From: Streptomyces marianii
GTDB taxonomy: Bacteria; Actinomycetota; Actinomycetes; Streptomycetales; Streptomycetaceae
Direction: 5' to 3'
Length of the DNA stretch: 64,000 nucleotides
Assembly: GCF_005795905.1 (NCBI RefSeq)
Contig: NZ_VAWE01000001.1
Location: forward strand, 5,445,001-5,509,000
Part shown: positions 48,918 to 56,699 of the stretch, piece by piece
Position numbering within the stretch: the first letter of the stretch is position 1
How the letters are laid out: every line of letters starts with the position of its first letter
The notes under the pieces: model-generated
The model's input: only the letters and a program-made list of their open reading frames with translations
Told to the model about the DNA's origin: nothing
Database searches by the model: none
Made by a program: the position numbers and the translations under genes

Positions 48918-49697
48918 ATGCCGATACCGAACCGCGCCGCCCTCGTCGACCATCTCGTCCGCACGCGTATCGCCGGAGAGGTCGCCACCCCGCGCGACAA
49001 CAACCTCTCCCACTACCGCAAGCTCGCCAACGGGGACCGCCACTACTGGCTGGGCCTCGAACTCGGCGACCGCTGGAGCGACGAGCAGGACGTCCTGGCC
49101 GTCATGGCCGAGCGCTGCGGCGTCAACGACGACCCGCAGTACCGGTACGGCCAGGACACCATCGACCCGGAGCTGACCGTCGACGCCCTGGACCGGATGG
49201 CGGCCCGGCTGAAGCAGGCCGCCGCCGGACGGGAGTCGGTCCTCTTCGCCACCGGGCACCCGGGCGGGCTGCTCGACGTCCACCGGCAGATCGCCGACGC
49301 GCTCAGATCCACGGGCTGCGAGATCGTCCGGATCCCCTCCGGGCTCACCGCGGACGAGGGCATGGTCTACCAGTTCGCCGACGTGGCCGTGCTGGAGCGC
49401 GGCGCGACCCTGTGGCACACGCATTCCCCCGCGCCGATGGCCGCGATCCTGGACGGGCTGGAGCGGGACGGACGGGCCCGGCCCGACCTGGTCGTCGCCG
49501 ACCACGGCTGGGCGGGCTGCGCGGGACAGCGGGGCGTCGACGCGGTCGGCTTCGCCGACTGCAACGACCCGGCCCTGTTCATCGGCGAGGCGGAGGGCAC
49601 GGTCCGGGTGACGGTCCCGCTGGACGACCATGTCACGGACCCGCGCTTCTACGACCCGATGACGGCGTATCTCCTGGACGCGGCCGGTCTCCTCTGA
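48918..49697 (+). CDS. Phosphatase-annotated protein (Streptomyces conserved)
   Basis: 259 residues from ATG 48918. It starts MPIPNRAALVDHLVRTRIAGEV and contains an LFATGHPGGLLDVHRQIADALRSTGCEIVRIPSG segment, VLERGATLWHTHSPAPMAAILDG and LVVADHGWAGCAGQRGVD. Homologues are usually named phosphatase, and the GHPGG and H-H-H-type loops could bind a phosphate or metal, but I cannot confirm the reaction. The last 65 bases overlap the convergent CDF gene. Cytoplasmic. Confidence 0.7.
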   Translation: MPIPNRAALVDHLVRTRIAGEVATPRDNNLSHYRKLANGDRHYWLGLELGDRWSDEQDVLAVMAERCGVNDDPQYRYGQDTIDPELTVDALDRMAARLKQAAAGRESVLFATGHPGGLLDVHRQIADALRSTGCEIVRIPSGLTADEGMVYQFADVAVLERGATLWHTHSPAPMAAILDGLERDGRARPDLVVADHGWAGCAGQRGVDAVGFADCNDPALFIGEAEGTVRVTVPLDDHVTDPRFYDPMTAYLLDAAGLL

Positions 49698-50748
49698 GTC
49701 CCGGCGGCTCCCCGGCCGACACCGGCCGCACCCGGTGCACGGCCGGTGTCGGGTCGAGGTACACCCGGCGGATCGCCGGGAAGCGCTGGCGCAGCTGCTC
49801 CTCGGCGTCCTCGCACGCCCACTCCACCTGCTCCGCCGACGCGACGTCCCGGAAGTTCACCTTGGCCGCGATCAGGGTCTCGGCCGGCCCCTGGACCAGG
49901 GTCGTCAGCTCCAGCACCTCCACGATGTGCGGGACCGTGAGCAGTTCCTCGTGCACCGCCCTGCGCATCCGGGGCGGCAGCGGCCGGCCGATGAGCAGTT
50001 GGGCGTTGCTGCGGACCAGCACCCAGGCCACGTACACCAGCAGCAGGCCGATGAGGATGGAGGCGATCCCGTCCGAGACCGAGGAGCCGGTGAGCTGGGC
50101 GCCGACCAGGCCGCCCGCCGCGAGCAGCAGCCCGCTCAGCGCCGCGGAGTCCTCCATGACCACGGCCTTGACCGCCGTGTCGGGGGTGTAGCGCAGATAG
50201 CGGCGCGCGGGCGTGCCGAAGCGGGCCGCCTCGCCGCGGATCTGCCGGACGCCGGTCCGCAGCGAGTAGCCCTCCAGCACGGCGGCGACGGCCAGAACGA
50301 CGTACGAGGGCAGCGGATTGCCGAGCTTCTCGCTCTGCGTGAGGGTGTGGACGCCGTCGTAGACGGAGAAGACCGCGCCCCCGACGAAGGTGGCGACGGA
50401 CGCCAGCATCGCCCAGACGTAGCGCTCGGGGCCGTAGCCCAGCGGGTGCTCCTCGTCGGCGGGTTTCGCGCTCCGCCGCAGGCCCGTCAGCAGCAGCAGC
50501 TCCGTCACGGTGTCGGCGACCGAATGGGCGGCCTCGGAGAGCATCGCGCTCGATCCGCTGATGACGCCCGCGACGGCCTTGGCCACGGCGATGCCGAGGT
50601 TGGCGAGCGCCGCGACGATCACGGTGAAGGTGCTCTCCGGCGCCTTGTCGGGTTCGATCCGCTCCGGCGCAGGCACGGGGGCGTCGGCGGGCCCGCCGGG
50701 CACACGCGGTGTCCCGGACGGGCCGCCGGTGCTCTCTTCGCTCGCCAT
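49633..50748 (-). CDS. Cation diffusion facilitator (CDF) transporter
   Basis: 371 residues. Membrane helices start at about 40 (STFTVIVAALANLGIAVAKAVAG) with the CDF metal-site SAMLSEAAHSVADTVTELLL (His-X3-Asp) in TM2 and a second site in TM5 (VVMEDSAALSGLLLAAGG). A cytoplasmic ferredoxin-like domain follows (VPHIVEVLELTTLVQGPAETLIAAKVNF). N- and C-terminal tails are Pro/Gly-rich. It would export Zn, Co, Fe or Mn against protons. The gene runs into the end of the phosphatase-type gene and its terminator sequence is inside its own tail. Confidence 0.92.
   Translation of the reverse strand: MASEESTGGPSGTPRVPGGPADAPVPAPERIEPDKAPESTFTVIVAALANLGIAVAKAVAGVISGSSAMLSEAAHSVADTVTELLLLTGLRRSAKPADEEHPLGYGPERYVWAMLASVATFVGGAVFSVYDGVHTLTQSEKLGNPLPSYVVLAVAAVLEGYSLRTGVRQIRGEAARFGTPARRYLRYTPDTAVKAVVMEDSAALSGLLLAAGGLVGAQLTGSSVSDGIASILIGLLLVYVAWVLVRSNAQLLIGRPLPPRMRRAVHEELLTVPHIVEVLELTTLVQGPAETLIAAKVNFRDVASAEQVEWACEDAEEQLRQRFPAIRRVYLDPTPAVHRVRPVSAGEPPGLRGDRPRPGDTPSSGRRSAGP
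49716..49752. terminator. Hairpin after the phosphatase-type gene, inside the CDF coding end
   Basis: Perfect 13-bp stem CCGACACCGGCCG (49716-49728) / CGGCCGGTGTCGG (49740-49752) with an 11-base loop, 18 bases after the phosphatase-type stop and within the last codons of the CDF gene, where it codes RRVYLDPTPAVHRV-like residues. Confidence 0.7.
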
Positions 50749-51066
50749 GAGGGGAGCGTATGTCTGTTATGCCCCCCTCGCTCGGGCGCGGCGCCGCCCC
50801 CTCGGAGTGCCACCCGCGCGTCTCGGGCGCGGCCCGCCGGGTGCCGCCCGGTGGAGCCGGCCCGCGATCGCAGCAGCCGCCGCCCGGTGCCGGACTGACG
50901 ACGAACCTCTTCGTTCGCGGGCCTGTCGCCGCGGTCGCCCGGCGGCCCGCGGCGGCAGACGGCCGGGCCGACGCGCTCCGCAGCCGCGGGTGCGCACCGC
51001 GGACGTCGCGGCGGGGACTGGACGGGGCCCGGACGCGACGGGCGTCGCCGGTCGCCTCGGACGCGG
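50749..51066. other. 318-base stretch without a supported gene
   Basis: The region between the CDF start and the thioesterase end holds short frames with Arg/Ala-rich translations only and no ribosome sites. It likely contains the CDF promoter near 50760-50830, but no strong -10/-35 pair is seen. Confidence 0.4.
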
Positions 51067-51942
51067 TCAGTCGTGCGGGACGCGGACGACGCCCTCCTGG
51101 ATCACCGAGATCGCCAGCCGCCCGTCCTGGGTGTAGATGCGGGCCTGGCCGAGGCCGCGGCCACCGTGCGCGCTCGGCGACTCCTGGTCGTACAGGAGCC
51201 ACTCGTCGGCGCGGAACGGGCGGTGGAACCACATCGCGTGGTCCAGCGAGGCCCCGACGACGTCCCCGACCGCCCAGCCGCCGCGCCCGTGGGCCAGCAG
51301 CACCGAGTCGAGCAGTGTCATGTCGGAGACGTACGTGGCGAGGCAGACGTGCAGCAGCGGGTCGTCCGCGAGCTTGCCGTTCGTGCGGAACCACACCTGT
51401 GAGTGCGGCTCTCGCCGCTCACCGATGCTCGCGTACGGGGGCCGGCCGACGTACCGGATGTCGACCGCGGCACGGGCATCGAGCATGCGCCGCACGATCT
51501 CCGGGTGAAGGGGGTTCCCCGCGTACTGGGGCAGCCGCTCGGCGGCGGTCGGCAGGGTCTCCGGGTCCGGCGCGTCGGGCATCACCGCCTGGTGGTCCAG
51601 CCCGTCCTCCCAAGCCTGGAAGGACGCCGAGAGGTGGAAGATCGGCTGGCCGTGCTGGACGGCGACGACCCGCCGGGTGGTGAAGGACCGGCCGTCGCGG
51701 ATGCGGTCGACCGTGTAGACGATCGGCGCGCCAGGATCGCCCATGCGCAGGAAGTACGCGTGCAGGGAGTGCGCCGCACGGTCCTCCGGCGCGGTGCGGC
51801 CCGCGGCGACGAGCGCCTGGGCCGCGACCTGTCCGCCGAAGACGCGGGGCACGATCGTGGAACGCGAGTGGCCGCGGAAGATGTCCTGCTCGATCCGCTC
51901 CAGGTCGAGCAGATCGAGCAGGTCGTCAAGAGCCTCGCTCAC
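51067..51942 (-). CDS. tesB: Acyl-CoA thioesterase II (TesB)
   Basis: 291 residues forming a double hotdog: first half DIFRGHSRSTIVPRVFGGQVAAQALVAAGRT ... HSLHAYFLRMGDPGAPIVYTVDRIRDGRSFTTRRVVAVQHGQPIFHLSASFQ, second half SLDHAMWFHRPFRADEWLLYDQESPSAHGGRGLGQARIYTQDGRLAIS with the usual Asp-Thr/Ser-Gln active-site pattern. It hydrolyses acyl-CoA to free acid and CoA. It follows the acyl-CoA dehydrogenase by 4 bases and is surely in its operon. Confidence 0.94.
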   Translation of the reverse strand: MSEALDDLLDLLDLERIEQDIFRGHSRSTIVPRVFGGQVAAQALVAAGRTAPEDRAAHSLHAYFLRMGDPGAPIVYTVDRIRDGRSFTTRRVVAVQHGQPIFHLSASFQAWEDGLDHQAVMPDAPDPETLPTAAERLPQYAGNPLHPEIVRRMLDARAAVDIRYVGRPPYASIGERREPHSQVWFRTNGKLADDPLLHVCLATYVSDMTLLDSVLLAHGRGGWAVGDVVGASLDHAMWFHRPFRADEWLLYDQESPSAHGGRGLGQARIYTQDGRLAISVIQEGVVRVPHD

Positions 51943-51946
51943 AGGG

Positions 51947-53104
51947 TCAGAGGCCCATCGACTTGGCGATGATCGACTTCATGACCTCGCTGGTGCCGCC
52001 GTAGATCCGGTTGACGCGGTTGTCGGCGTAGAGGCGGGCGATCGGGTACTCGTTCATGTAGCCGTAGCCGCCGTGCAGCTGGAGGCACCGGTCGATGACG
52101 CGGTGGGCGACCTCGGTGCAGAAGAGCTTCGCGGAGGCGGCCTCGGCCGGGGTCAGCTCGCCCGCGTCCAGCGCCTCCAGGGCGCGGTCGGCGACGGCCT
52201 CGGCGGCGTCCACCTCGGCCTGGCAGGAGGCCAGTTCGAACTTCGTGTTCTGGAAGGACGCGACCGTCTTGCCGAAGACCGTGCGGTCCTGCGTGTACTC
52301 CTTGGCGAACCGGATCGCGGCCTTGGCCTGCGCGTAGGCGCCGAAGGCGATGCCCCAGCGCTCCGACGGCAGGTTCTGGCCGAGGTAGTAGAAGCCCTTG
52401 TTCTCCTCGCCCAGCAGGTCCTCGACCGGGACCTTGACGTCGACGAACGCCAGCTCGGCGGTGTCGGAGGTGCGCAGGCCCAGCTTGTCCAGCTTGCGGC
52501 CGATGGAGTAGCCCTCGGACTTGGTGTCCACCGCGAAGAGGGAGATGCCGAAGCGGCGGTCGTCCTCACGCGGGGCGGAGGTGCGGGCGCAGACGATCAC
52601 GCGGTCGGCGTGGACACCGCCGGTGATGAACGTCTTGGCGCCGTTCAGGACGTAGTGGCTGCCGTCCTCCGACAGCTTGGCCGTGGTCTTCATGCCCGCG
52701 ACGTCCGAGCCGGTGCCCGGCTCGGTCATCGCCAGCGCCCACATCTCCTCGCCGGTGACGAACTTCGTCAGGTAGCGCTTCTTCTGCTCGTCGGTGGCGA
52801 GCATCTTGATGTACGGCAGGGCCAGCAGCACGTGCACGCCGGAGCCACCGAAGTTGACGCCCGCACGCGCGGTCTCCTCGTAGAGGACGGCCTCGAACTT
52901 GTGGGTGTCCAGACCCGCGCCGCCGAACTCCTCGGGCACGTTGATGCCGAATATGCCGAGCTCACCGAGCTTGTAGTAGAAGTCGCGCGGCGCCTGGCCG
53001 GCGGCGAACCACTCGTCGTAGACGGGGACGACCTCGGCCTCGATGAAGGCACGGACGGTCTCCCGGAACGCTTCGTGGTCCTCGTTGAATACGGTCCGGC
53101 GCAC
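51947..53104 (-). CDS. Acyl-CoA dehydrogenase
   Basis: 385 residues from GTG 53104, preceded by GAGGAGG; the longer frame upstream has no site and covers the promoter. Signatures: MTEPGTGSDVAGMKTTAKLS, VLNGAKTFITGG, and CLQLHGGYGYMNEYPIARLYADNRVNRIYGGTSEVMKSIIA at the end. The FAD- and acyl-CoA-binding residues are intact. It oxidises acyl-CoA esters of unknown chain length; the operon with TesB suggests a role in turning over medium or long chains. Confidence 0.92.
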   Translation of the reverse strand: MRRTVFNEDHEAFRETVRAFIEAEVVPVYDEWFAAGQAPRDFYYKLGELGIFGINVPEEFGGAGLDTHKFEAVLYEETARAGVNFGGSGVHVLLALPYIKMLATDEQKKRYLTKFVTGEEMWALAMTEPGTGSDVAGMKTTAKLSEDGSHYVLNGAKTFITGGVHADRVIVCARTSAPREDDRRFGISLFAVDTKSEGYSIGRKLDKLGLRTSDTAELAFVDVKVPVEDLLGEENKGFYYLGQNLPSERWGIAFGAYAQAKAAIRFAKEYTQDRTVFGKTVASFQNTKFELASCQAEVDAAEAVADRALEALDAGELTPAEAASAKLFCTEVAHRVIDRCLQLHGGYGYMNEYPIARLYADNRVNRIYGGTSEVMKSIIAKSMGL

Positions 53105-53429
53105 GGACGCCTCCTCGGCACGGTGTCGGGTCACTGGCTGGGCACAGACGAGCACACAGAGCTGTCTAAGCGCTTGCTCAGAATAAGTTACCCGGCGGTT
53201 GTTGAAACTGTCCAGAGTGATGCGGGGCACGTGCGGGGCGGCGGCCGGACGGGGCGGCCGAGCGTGACGGCCGGTCGTGACGACGGGAACGTGACGACGG
53301 CCCCGTCACACGACGGGGCCGGTTGCGGAGCCCATTCGCTGCCCTGGTGGTCGGGGAGGTGGACGGGGCGTGCCCGGATCGAGCCGCTGTCCTTCGCGGC
53401 CACTACTCTGGCGGCGGAGAGGGGTCGGC
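53105..53429. promoter_or_regulatory. Divergent region between acyl-CoA dehydrogenase and AAA ATPase
   Basis: 325 bases with no gene. CTAAGCGCTTGCTCAG (53166-53181, AAGCGCTT perfect core) 60 bases before the dehydrogenase GTG has the look of operators of TetR-type fatty-acid regulators. The AT-richer GAATAAGTTACC next to it may contain the promoter. Nothing convincing is seen close to the ATPase start. Confidence 0.5.
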
Positions 53430-54767
53430 ATGCTGCTGAGATTCCGTACAGCGAACGTGCGGTCACTGCGCGACGAGCAAGAGCTGACGTTCGTCGTGCC
53501 CGAAGACGACGCGGGCACGTCCGCACGCCCGGTGAGACTCGCGGGCGACCAGTCACTCGCCGTGCTTCCACTGATCGGAATCTTCGGAGCCAACGCCTCC
53601 GGCAAGTCGAACGTGCTGGCCGCGATGACGGACATGCGTGCCGCCGTCATGAATTCGTACGCACGCTGGGCGGCCTTCGACGGGACCGCGCGCATTCCCT
53701 TCGCCCTGGACGGCAAGGACGGGCAGGAGTCGGCCAGCTTCTTCGAGGTGGACCTCGTCCTGGACGGCGTGCGCTGGACGTACGGCTTCGAGCTCGGGAC
53801 GGAGCGGGTCGAAGCCGAGTGGCTGCACAGCTACCCCCGGGGCCATCGGCAGGTGTGGCTGGACCGCGACGCCGCCCGTGCCAAGGTCTACGACTGGCCG
53901 GGAAACCGTGTGAAGGACCGAGCCGGACTCGAGCGGCGCACCCGGCCCAACGCCCTGCTGCTGTCCACGGCCGGCACGGACAACCATCCGCAGTTGACCC
54001 CGCTCTTCCACTGGTTCCGCCGCAACCTCTGGCTGATCAACCCGGAGGACGAGCGCGAGCAGCGCGAGGCCTTCACAACGCGGGAGTTGACCGGCAGCCG
54101 CGCGCGCCGCATCAACGAACTGCTGCGGGTCGCGGACCTCGGAATCACCGGTGCGGAGATCGACCAGGAGGGCCGGGGACCTGCAACGGTCAAGCTCACC
54201 CACCGCTCCGCCGCGGGAGACGTGGCCTTCGACTGGACTCAGGAGTCCTTCGGCACCCGCTCCTGGTTCGCTCTGCTCGGTCCCCTGCTCCTCGCCCTCG
54301 ACGAAGGCGCCGTCCTGCTCGTCGACGAACTGGACGCCAGCCTGCACCCGCGCTTCGCCGCGGAGGTCGTCCGGCTGTTCCACGACCCGCAGGCGAATCC
54401 GCGGGGGGCGCAGCTCGTCTTCACTTCGCACGACCCCTCCGTGCTCAGCACCCCGAGCGGCGGCCGGCTGCTGGAGCCCGGACAGGTATGGCTGACGGAG
54501 AAGGACAAGGAAGGCGCGACGGATCTGTATCCGCTGACAGCAGCGTCCCCGGGGGAGGACGAGGACCTGATGAAGTCCTACCTGGCGGGTGCCTTCGGCG
54601 CGGTGCCCTCTCTTCTGGAGGGTCAGATCGCGCGGCGGCTGCTGGCGGCGAACGAACGGGAACGCGAGTATCGGGAGCGAGCGAGAGCAATTGGCGAAGC
54701 TGCGAACGCTCAAAGTAGGGCTTGTGGACGATCTGTTGAGCGGAAGGGGCTGACCAGGAGCTGTTGA
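53430..54767 (+). CDS. AAA15/OLD-like ATPase with altered C-terminus
   Basis: 445 residues from ATG 53430 after a GGAGAGGGG sequence. It is an ABC/SMC-type AAA protein: Walker A GANASGKSN at 53-61, Walker B AVLLVDELDASLHPRF near 293-305, and LVFTSHDPSVLS (His switch) after it; the insert between them (100-250) is the usual dimer part. Such ATPases occur in abortive-infection and RM-linked systems, often with RloB. Here RloB is missing, and the last 25 residues (EAANAQSRACGRSVERKGLTRSC) follow a frame change from an HsdS tail, so the gene may be damaged. Confidence 0.82.
   Translation: MLLRFRTANVRSLRDEQELTFVVPEDDAGTSARPVRLAGDQSLAVLPLIGIFGANASGKSNVLAAMTDMRAAVMNSYARWAAFDGTARIPFALDGKDGQESASFFEVDLVLDGVRWTYGFELGTERVEAEWLHSYPRGHRQVWLDRDAARAKVYDWPGNRVKDRAGLERRTRPNALLLSTAGTDNHPQLTPLFHWFRRNLWLINPEDEREQREAFTTRELTGSRARRINELLRVADLGITGAEIDQEGRGPATVKLTHRSAAGDVAFDWTQESFGTRSWFALLGPLLLALDEGAVLLVDELDASLHPRFAAEVVRLFHDPQANPRGAQLVFTSHDPSVLSTPSGGRLLEPGQVWLTEKDKEGATDLYPLTAASPGEDEDLMKSYLAGAFGAVPSLLEGQIARRLLAANEREREYRERARAIGEAANAQSRACGRSVERKGLTRSC
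54679..54753 (+). pseudogene. 3' remnant of a type I restriction HsdS gene
   Basis: In a different frame from the ATPase, bases 54679-54753 read EREQLA then KLRTLKVGLVDDLLSGRG and stop. This helix-plus-terminus (KLRxLKxGLxDDLLSGR) is the characteristic end of HsdS specificity subunits. No other part of an hsdS gene is present, so it is a leftover joined to the ATPase by deletion. The hsdR remnant 2 kb away agrees. Confidence 0.72.
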
Positions 54768-54772
54768 GTCGC

Positions 54773-54994
54773 TCAGGGCGTCAAAGCGCCAGCCTTGACA
54801 GCATCCACGAATGAGGCCCACCCGATTGCAGGGATCACCAGTGCGGGACCGTGTGGGGTCTTGGAGTCGCGGACTGGGACGCCCTGCGGGTAGTCGTCCA
54901 GCACCTCGACGCAGCTGCCGGCGTCGGACCCGCTGTGGGAGGACTTGCGCCAGCCGGTCAGCAGGGACGCGTCCGGGATGGTGCGCTTAGCCAT
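54773..54994 (-). CDS. DUF397 protein
   Basis: 73 residues. The DUF397 signature is complete: LLTGWRKSSHSGSDAGSCVEVLD, then VPVRDSKTPHGPALVIPAIGWASFVDAVKAG. These small proteins pair with Scr1-type XRE regulators in Streptomyces and some act as toxin- or anti-sigma-like partners. It overlaps the XRE gene by 8 bases, which is the usual coupled order. Confidence 0.9.
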   Translation of the reverse strand: MAKRTIPDASLLTGWRKSSHSGSDAGSCVEVLDDYPQGVPVRDSKTPHGPALVIPAIGWASFVDAVKAGALTP

Positions 54995-55781
54995 GATGCT
55001 TGTGGTCCTTCGCTGCTGCTTTCATAAGGGCGAGCGACTCCTTCAACGGCAGTGCGTCGCTCAGGGCAAGATCGTAGGCACCTTGCAGCTGTTCGACCAG
55101 GGCTGGGGCGTCGTGCACCCTGCCAATGTGTAGGCCCTCCGTATAGGCGACCGGTGGCTGGTCTTCGAACCACATCAGCGTCAGCATGCTCTGCAGCAAC
55201 GGGTGGTGTCCAAGCGACAGAGGCAGGACGTGTACGCGTACGCGCTTGCACTCTGCCAAGCGGATGAGGTGGGTGATCTGCTCCGCCATCACCTCAGCGC
55301 TGCCGATCGGACGCCGGAGCACTGCTTCGTCGATTAGCGCCCACACTACGGGCGTCACGGGGTTGGCCAGGATCCTCCCTCGCTCCAGACGTGTGACAAC
55401 GGTCCTGTCACATTCCTCTTCACTCCTGGGAGGGAAGGCAGAACCGAGAACCGCACGTGCGTAGCGCTCCGTCTGGAGGACGCCCGGTACGAAGGAGAGG
55501 GCGAACTCTCGGATCGTTGTCGCCTGTTGTTCGAGATGGAGCGCCGCAGCGAAGCGATCGGCGACCGCCACGTCCTCCTGCGGCAGGAAGCTGCTCAGTA
55601 CATCCCTCGTGTCCAGCGCCCGGTCCAGCCGCCTCGCGTCCTCCTTCGACGGGATGCGGCGTCCCGCCTCGATGTGGGCGATGTGCGATCGGGTCATGAT
55701 CGCGGCGTCGGCCAACTCCTGTTGGGTGAGGCCGGCGATCTCGCGTTGGGCCTTCAGCCATTCCCCATAGGTGTTGCTCAT
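54987..55781 (-). CDS. Scr1-type XRE regulator (HTH plus DUF5753)
   Basis: 264 residues from ATG 55781, with GGGAG six bases ahead. HTH at residues 8-65 (WLKAQREIAGLTQQELADAAIMTRSHIAHIEAGRRIPSKEDARRLDRAL), then the DUF5753 domain (LEQQATTIREFALSFVPGVLQTERYARAVL, ...DEAVLRRPIGSAEVMAEQITHLIRLAECKRVRVHVLPLSLGHHP). Forms the XRE-DUF397 pair with the next gene. These modules control local genes or development; the target is unknown. Confidence 0.9.
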   Translation of the reverse strand: MSNTYGEWLKAQREIAGLTQQELADAAIMTRSHIAHIEAGRRIPSKEDARRLDRALDTRDVLSSFLPQEDVAVADRFAAALHLEQQATTIREFALSFVPGVLQTERYARAVLGSAFPPRSEEECDRTVVTRLERGRILANPVTPVVWALIDEAVLRRPIGSAEVMAEQITHLIRLAECKRVRVHVLPLSLGHHPLLQSMLTLMWFEDQPPVAYTEGLHIGRVHDAPALVEQLQGAYDLALSDALPLKESLALMKAAAKDHKHHG

Positions 55782-55961
55782 CGTCAACTCCCTTGCGACA
55801 AACGCTCTGTCACATCGAACCCCCTGGTCAGGGTAGCCCGACCAGCCTCAGGCTGTGAGGGAATCGCTACAGAGTGAAGTTCGCCGGAGAGGCAAGACCC
55901 CCGCGACCGACGCGAACGGTCCGGGGGCGTGGCCCTCAACTAGCCAGGAGTTGACGACGCG

Positions 55962-56339
55962 TTGCACTGTATCGCCCGACTGCTTGATCCGCTCCTGCGG
56001 CTCCTGCGGCTCCTGCGGCCCCCGTCGCCCGCACGCCCCTGTACACCGCACGCAGACAGCCCGGGCCATGCCGCACCCCGCCCGCCCCGCCCCACCCGAG
56101 CCCCCGCCCCGTACTACCGAGGCGAGGACAGCCCTCTCGTCCGTCCCTACCTCCTCGCCCACGAGCGCCGCCAGGCCGAGGCCCGCCGCCAGCACCCCCG
56201 TCGCCGGGCCCTCTGGTTCGCGGTCCACGGCGTCGACATCGGCCCGCGAGCCATCCACGGACGGAAGGTCCCTGCCCCACCCGCGCTGTCCCGGGTTTGC
56301 GAACTCACGGGTCGCACTCAAGAAGGTAGGGCGGCGTGA
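55962..56339 (+). CDS. Small Streptomyces protein of regulatory type, start uncertain
   Basis: Up to 125 residues. The recognisable part starts at about 50: YYRGEDSPLVRPYLLAHERRQAEARRQHPRRRALWFAVHGVDIGPRAIHG, a pattern recurring in small proteins next to XRE-DUF397 genes. The first in-frame start is TTG 55962, preceded by AGGAG at long distance; the Leu/Arg/Pro-rich first 40 codons may not be translated. Divergent from the XRE gene. Its stop overlaps the next start (GTGA). Confidence 0.6.
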   Translation: MHCIARLLDPLLRLLRLLRPPSPARPCTPHADSPGHAAPRPPRPTRAPAPYYRGEDSPLVRPYLLAHERRQAEARRQHPRRRALWFAVHGVDIGPRAIHGRKVPAPPALSRVCELTGRTQEGRAA

Positions 56340-56647
56340 GCCGTCACACCACGGAGGCACTTCGCCTGCTCCCCTGGACCGGCGCCGAGGGTAAGCCCTG
56401 CTACCTCATCGGCGACGGCGACGGCTATGTCTCACGCCTCGCCGACAACATCGAGAGCGTGCAGCTCGGCATGGCCGCCGATCTCCTCGATCACACCGAC
56501 GACCTGCTGAGCGACCGCTCCGCCACCCCCGAACAGCTCCGCTATGTCATCGCCCGCCTCGCGGAGTCCCTGCGCGACGTGCACCGCATCGCGCGGAGCC
56601 GGTGTGCCCGGCACACCGTTCCCGGCCGCGCCGACCACCCCGAATAG
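56336..56647 (+). CDS. Small conserved Streptomyces protein
   Basis: 103 residues from GTG with GTGA overlap to the previous gene. LRLLPWTGAEGKPCYLIGDGDGYVSRLADNIESVQLGMAADLLDHTDDLLSDRSATPEQLRYVIARLAESLRDVHRIA is a well-defined domain which I have often seen paired with the preceding protein near Scr1-type regulators. Probably soluble; function unknown. Confidence 0.68.
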   Translation: MSRHTTEALRLLPWTGAEGKPCYLIGDGDGYVSRLADNIESVQLGMAADLLDHTDDLLSDRSATPEQLRYVIARLAESLRDVHRIARSRCARHTVPGRADHPE

Positions 56648-56699
56648 CAGGTGGCCCAAGCGGCCGAAACTCTCGCCCGCCGTTCGCCCGTCACGCAGA

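Noticed and set aside
51743..54718. A 991-codon open frame on the plus strand
   Set aside because: It crosses the acyl-CoA dehydrogenase on the other strand, the promoter region and the ATPase in another frame, so it cannot be a real gene.
56005..56030. CTCCTGCGG triplicate repeat before the small regulatory gene as a CRISPR or operator repeat
   Set aside because: Three contiguous 9-base units without spacers are a simple low-complexity slip, with no CRISPR features or regulatory context.
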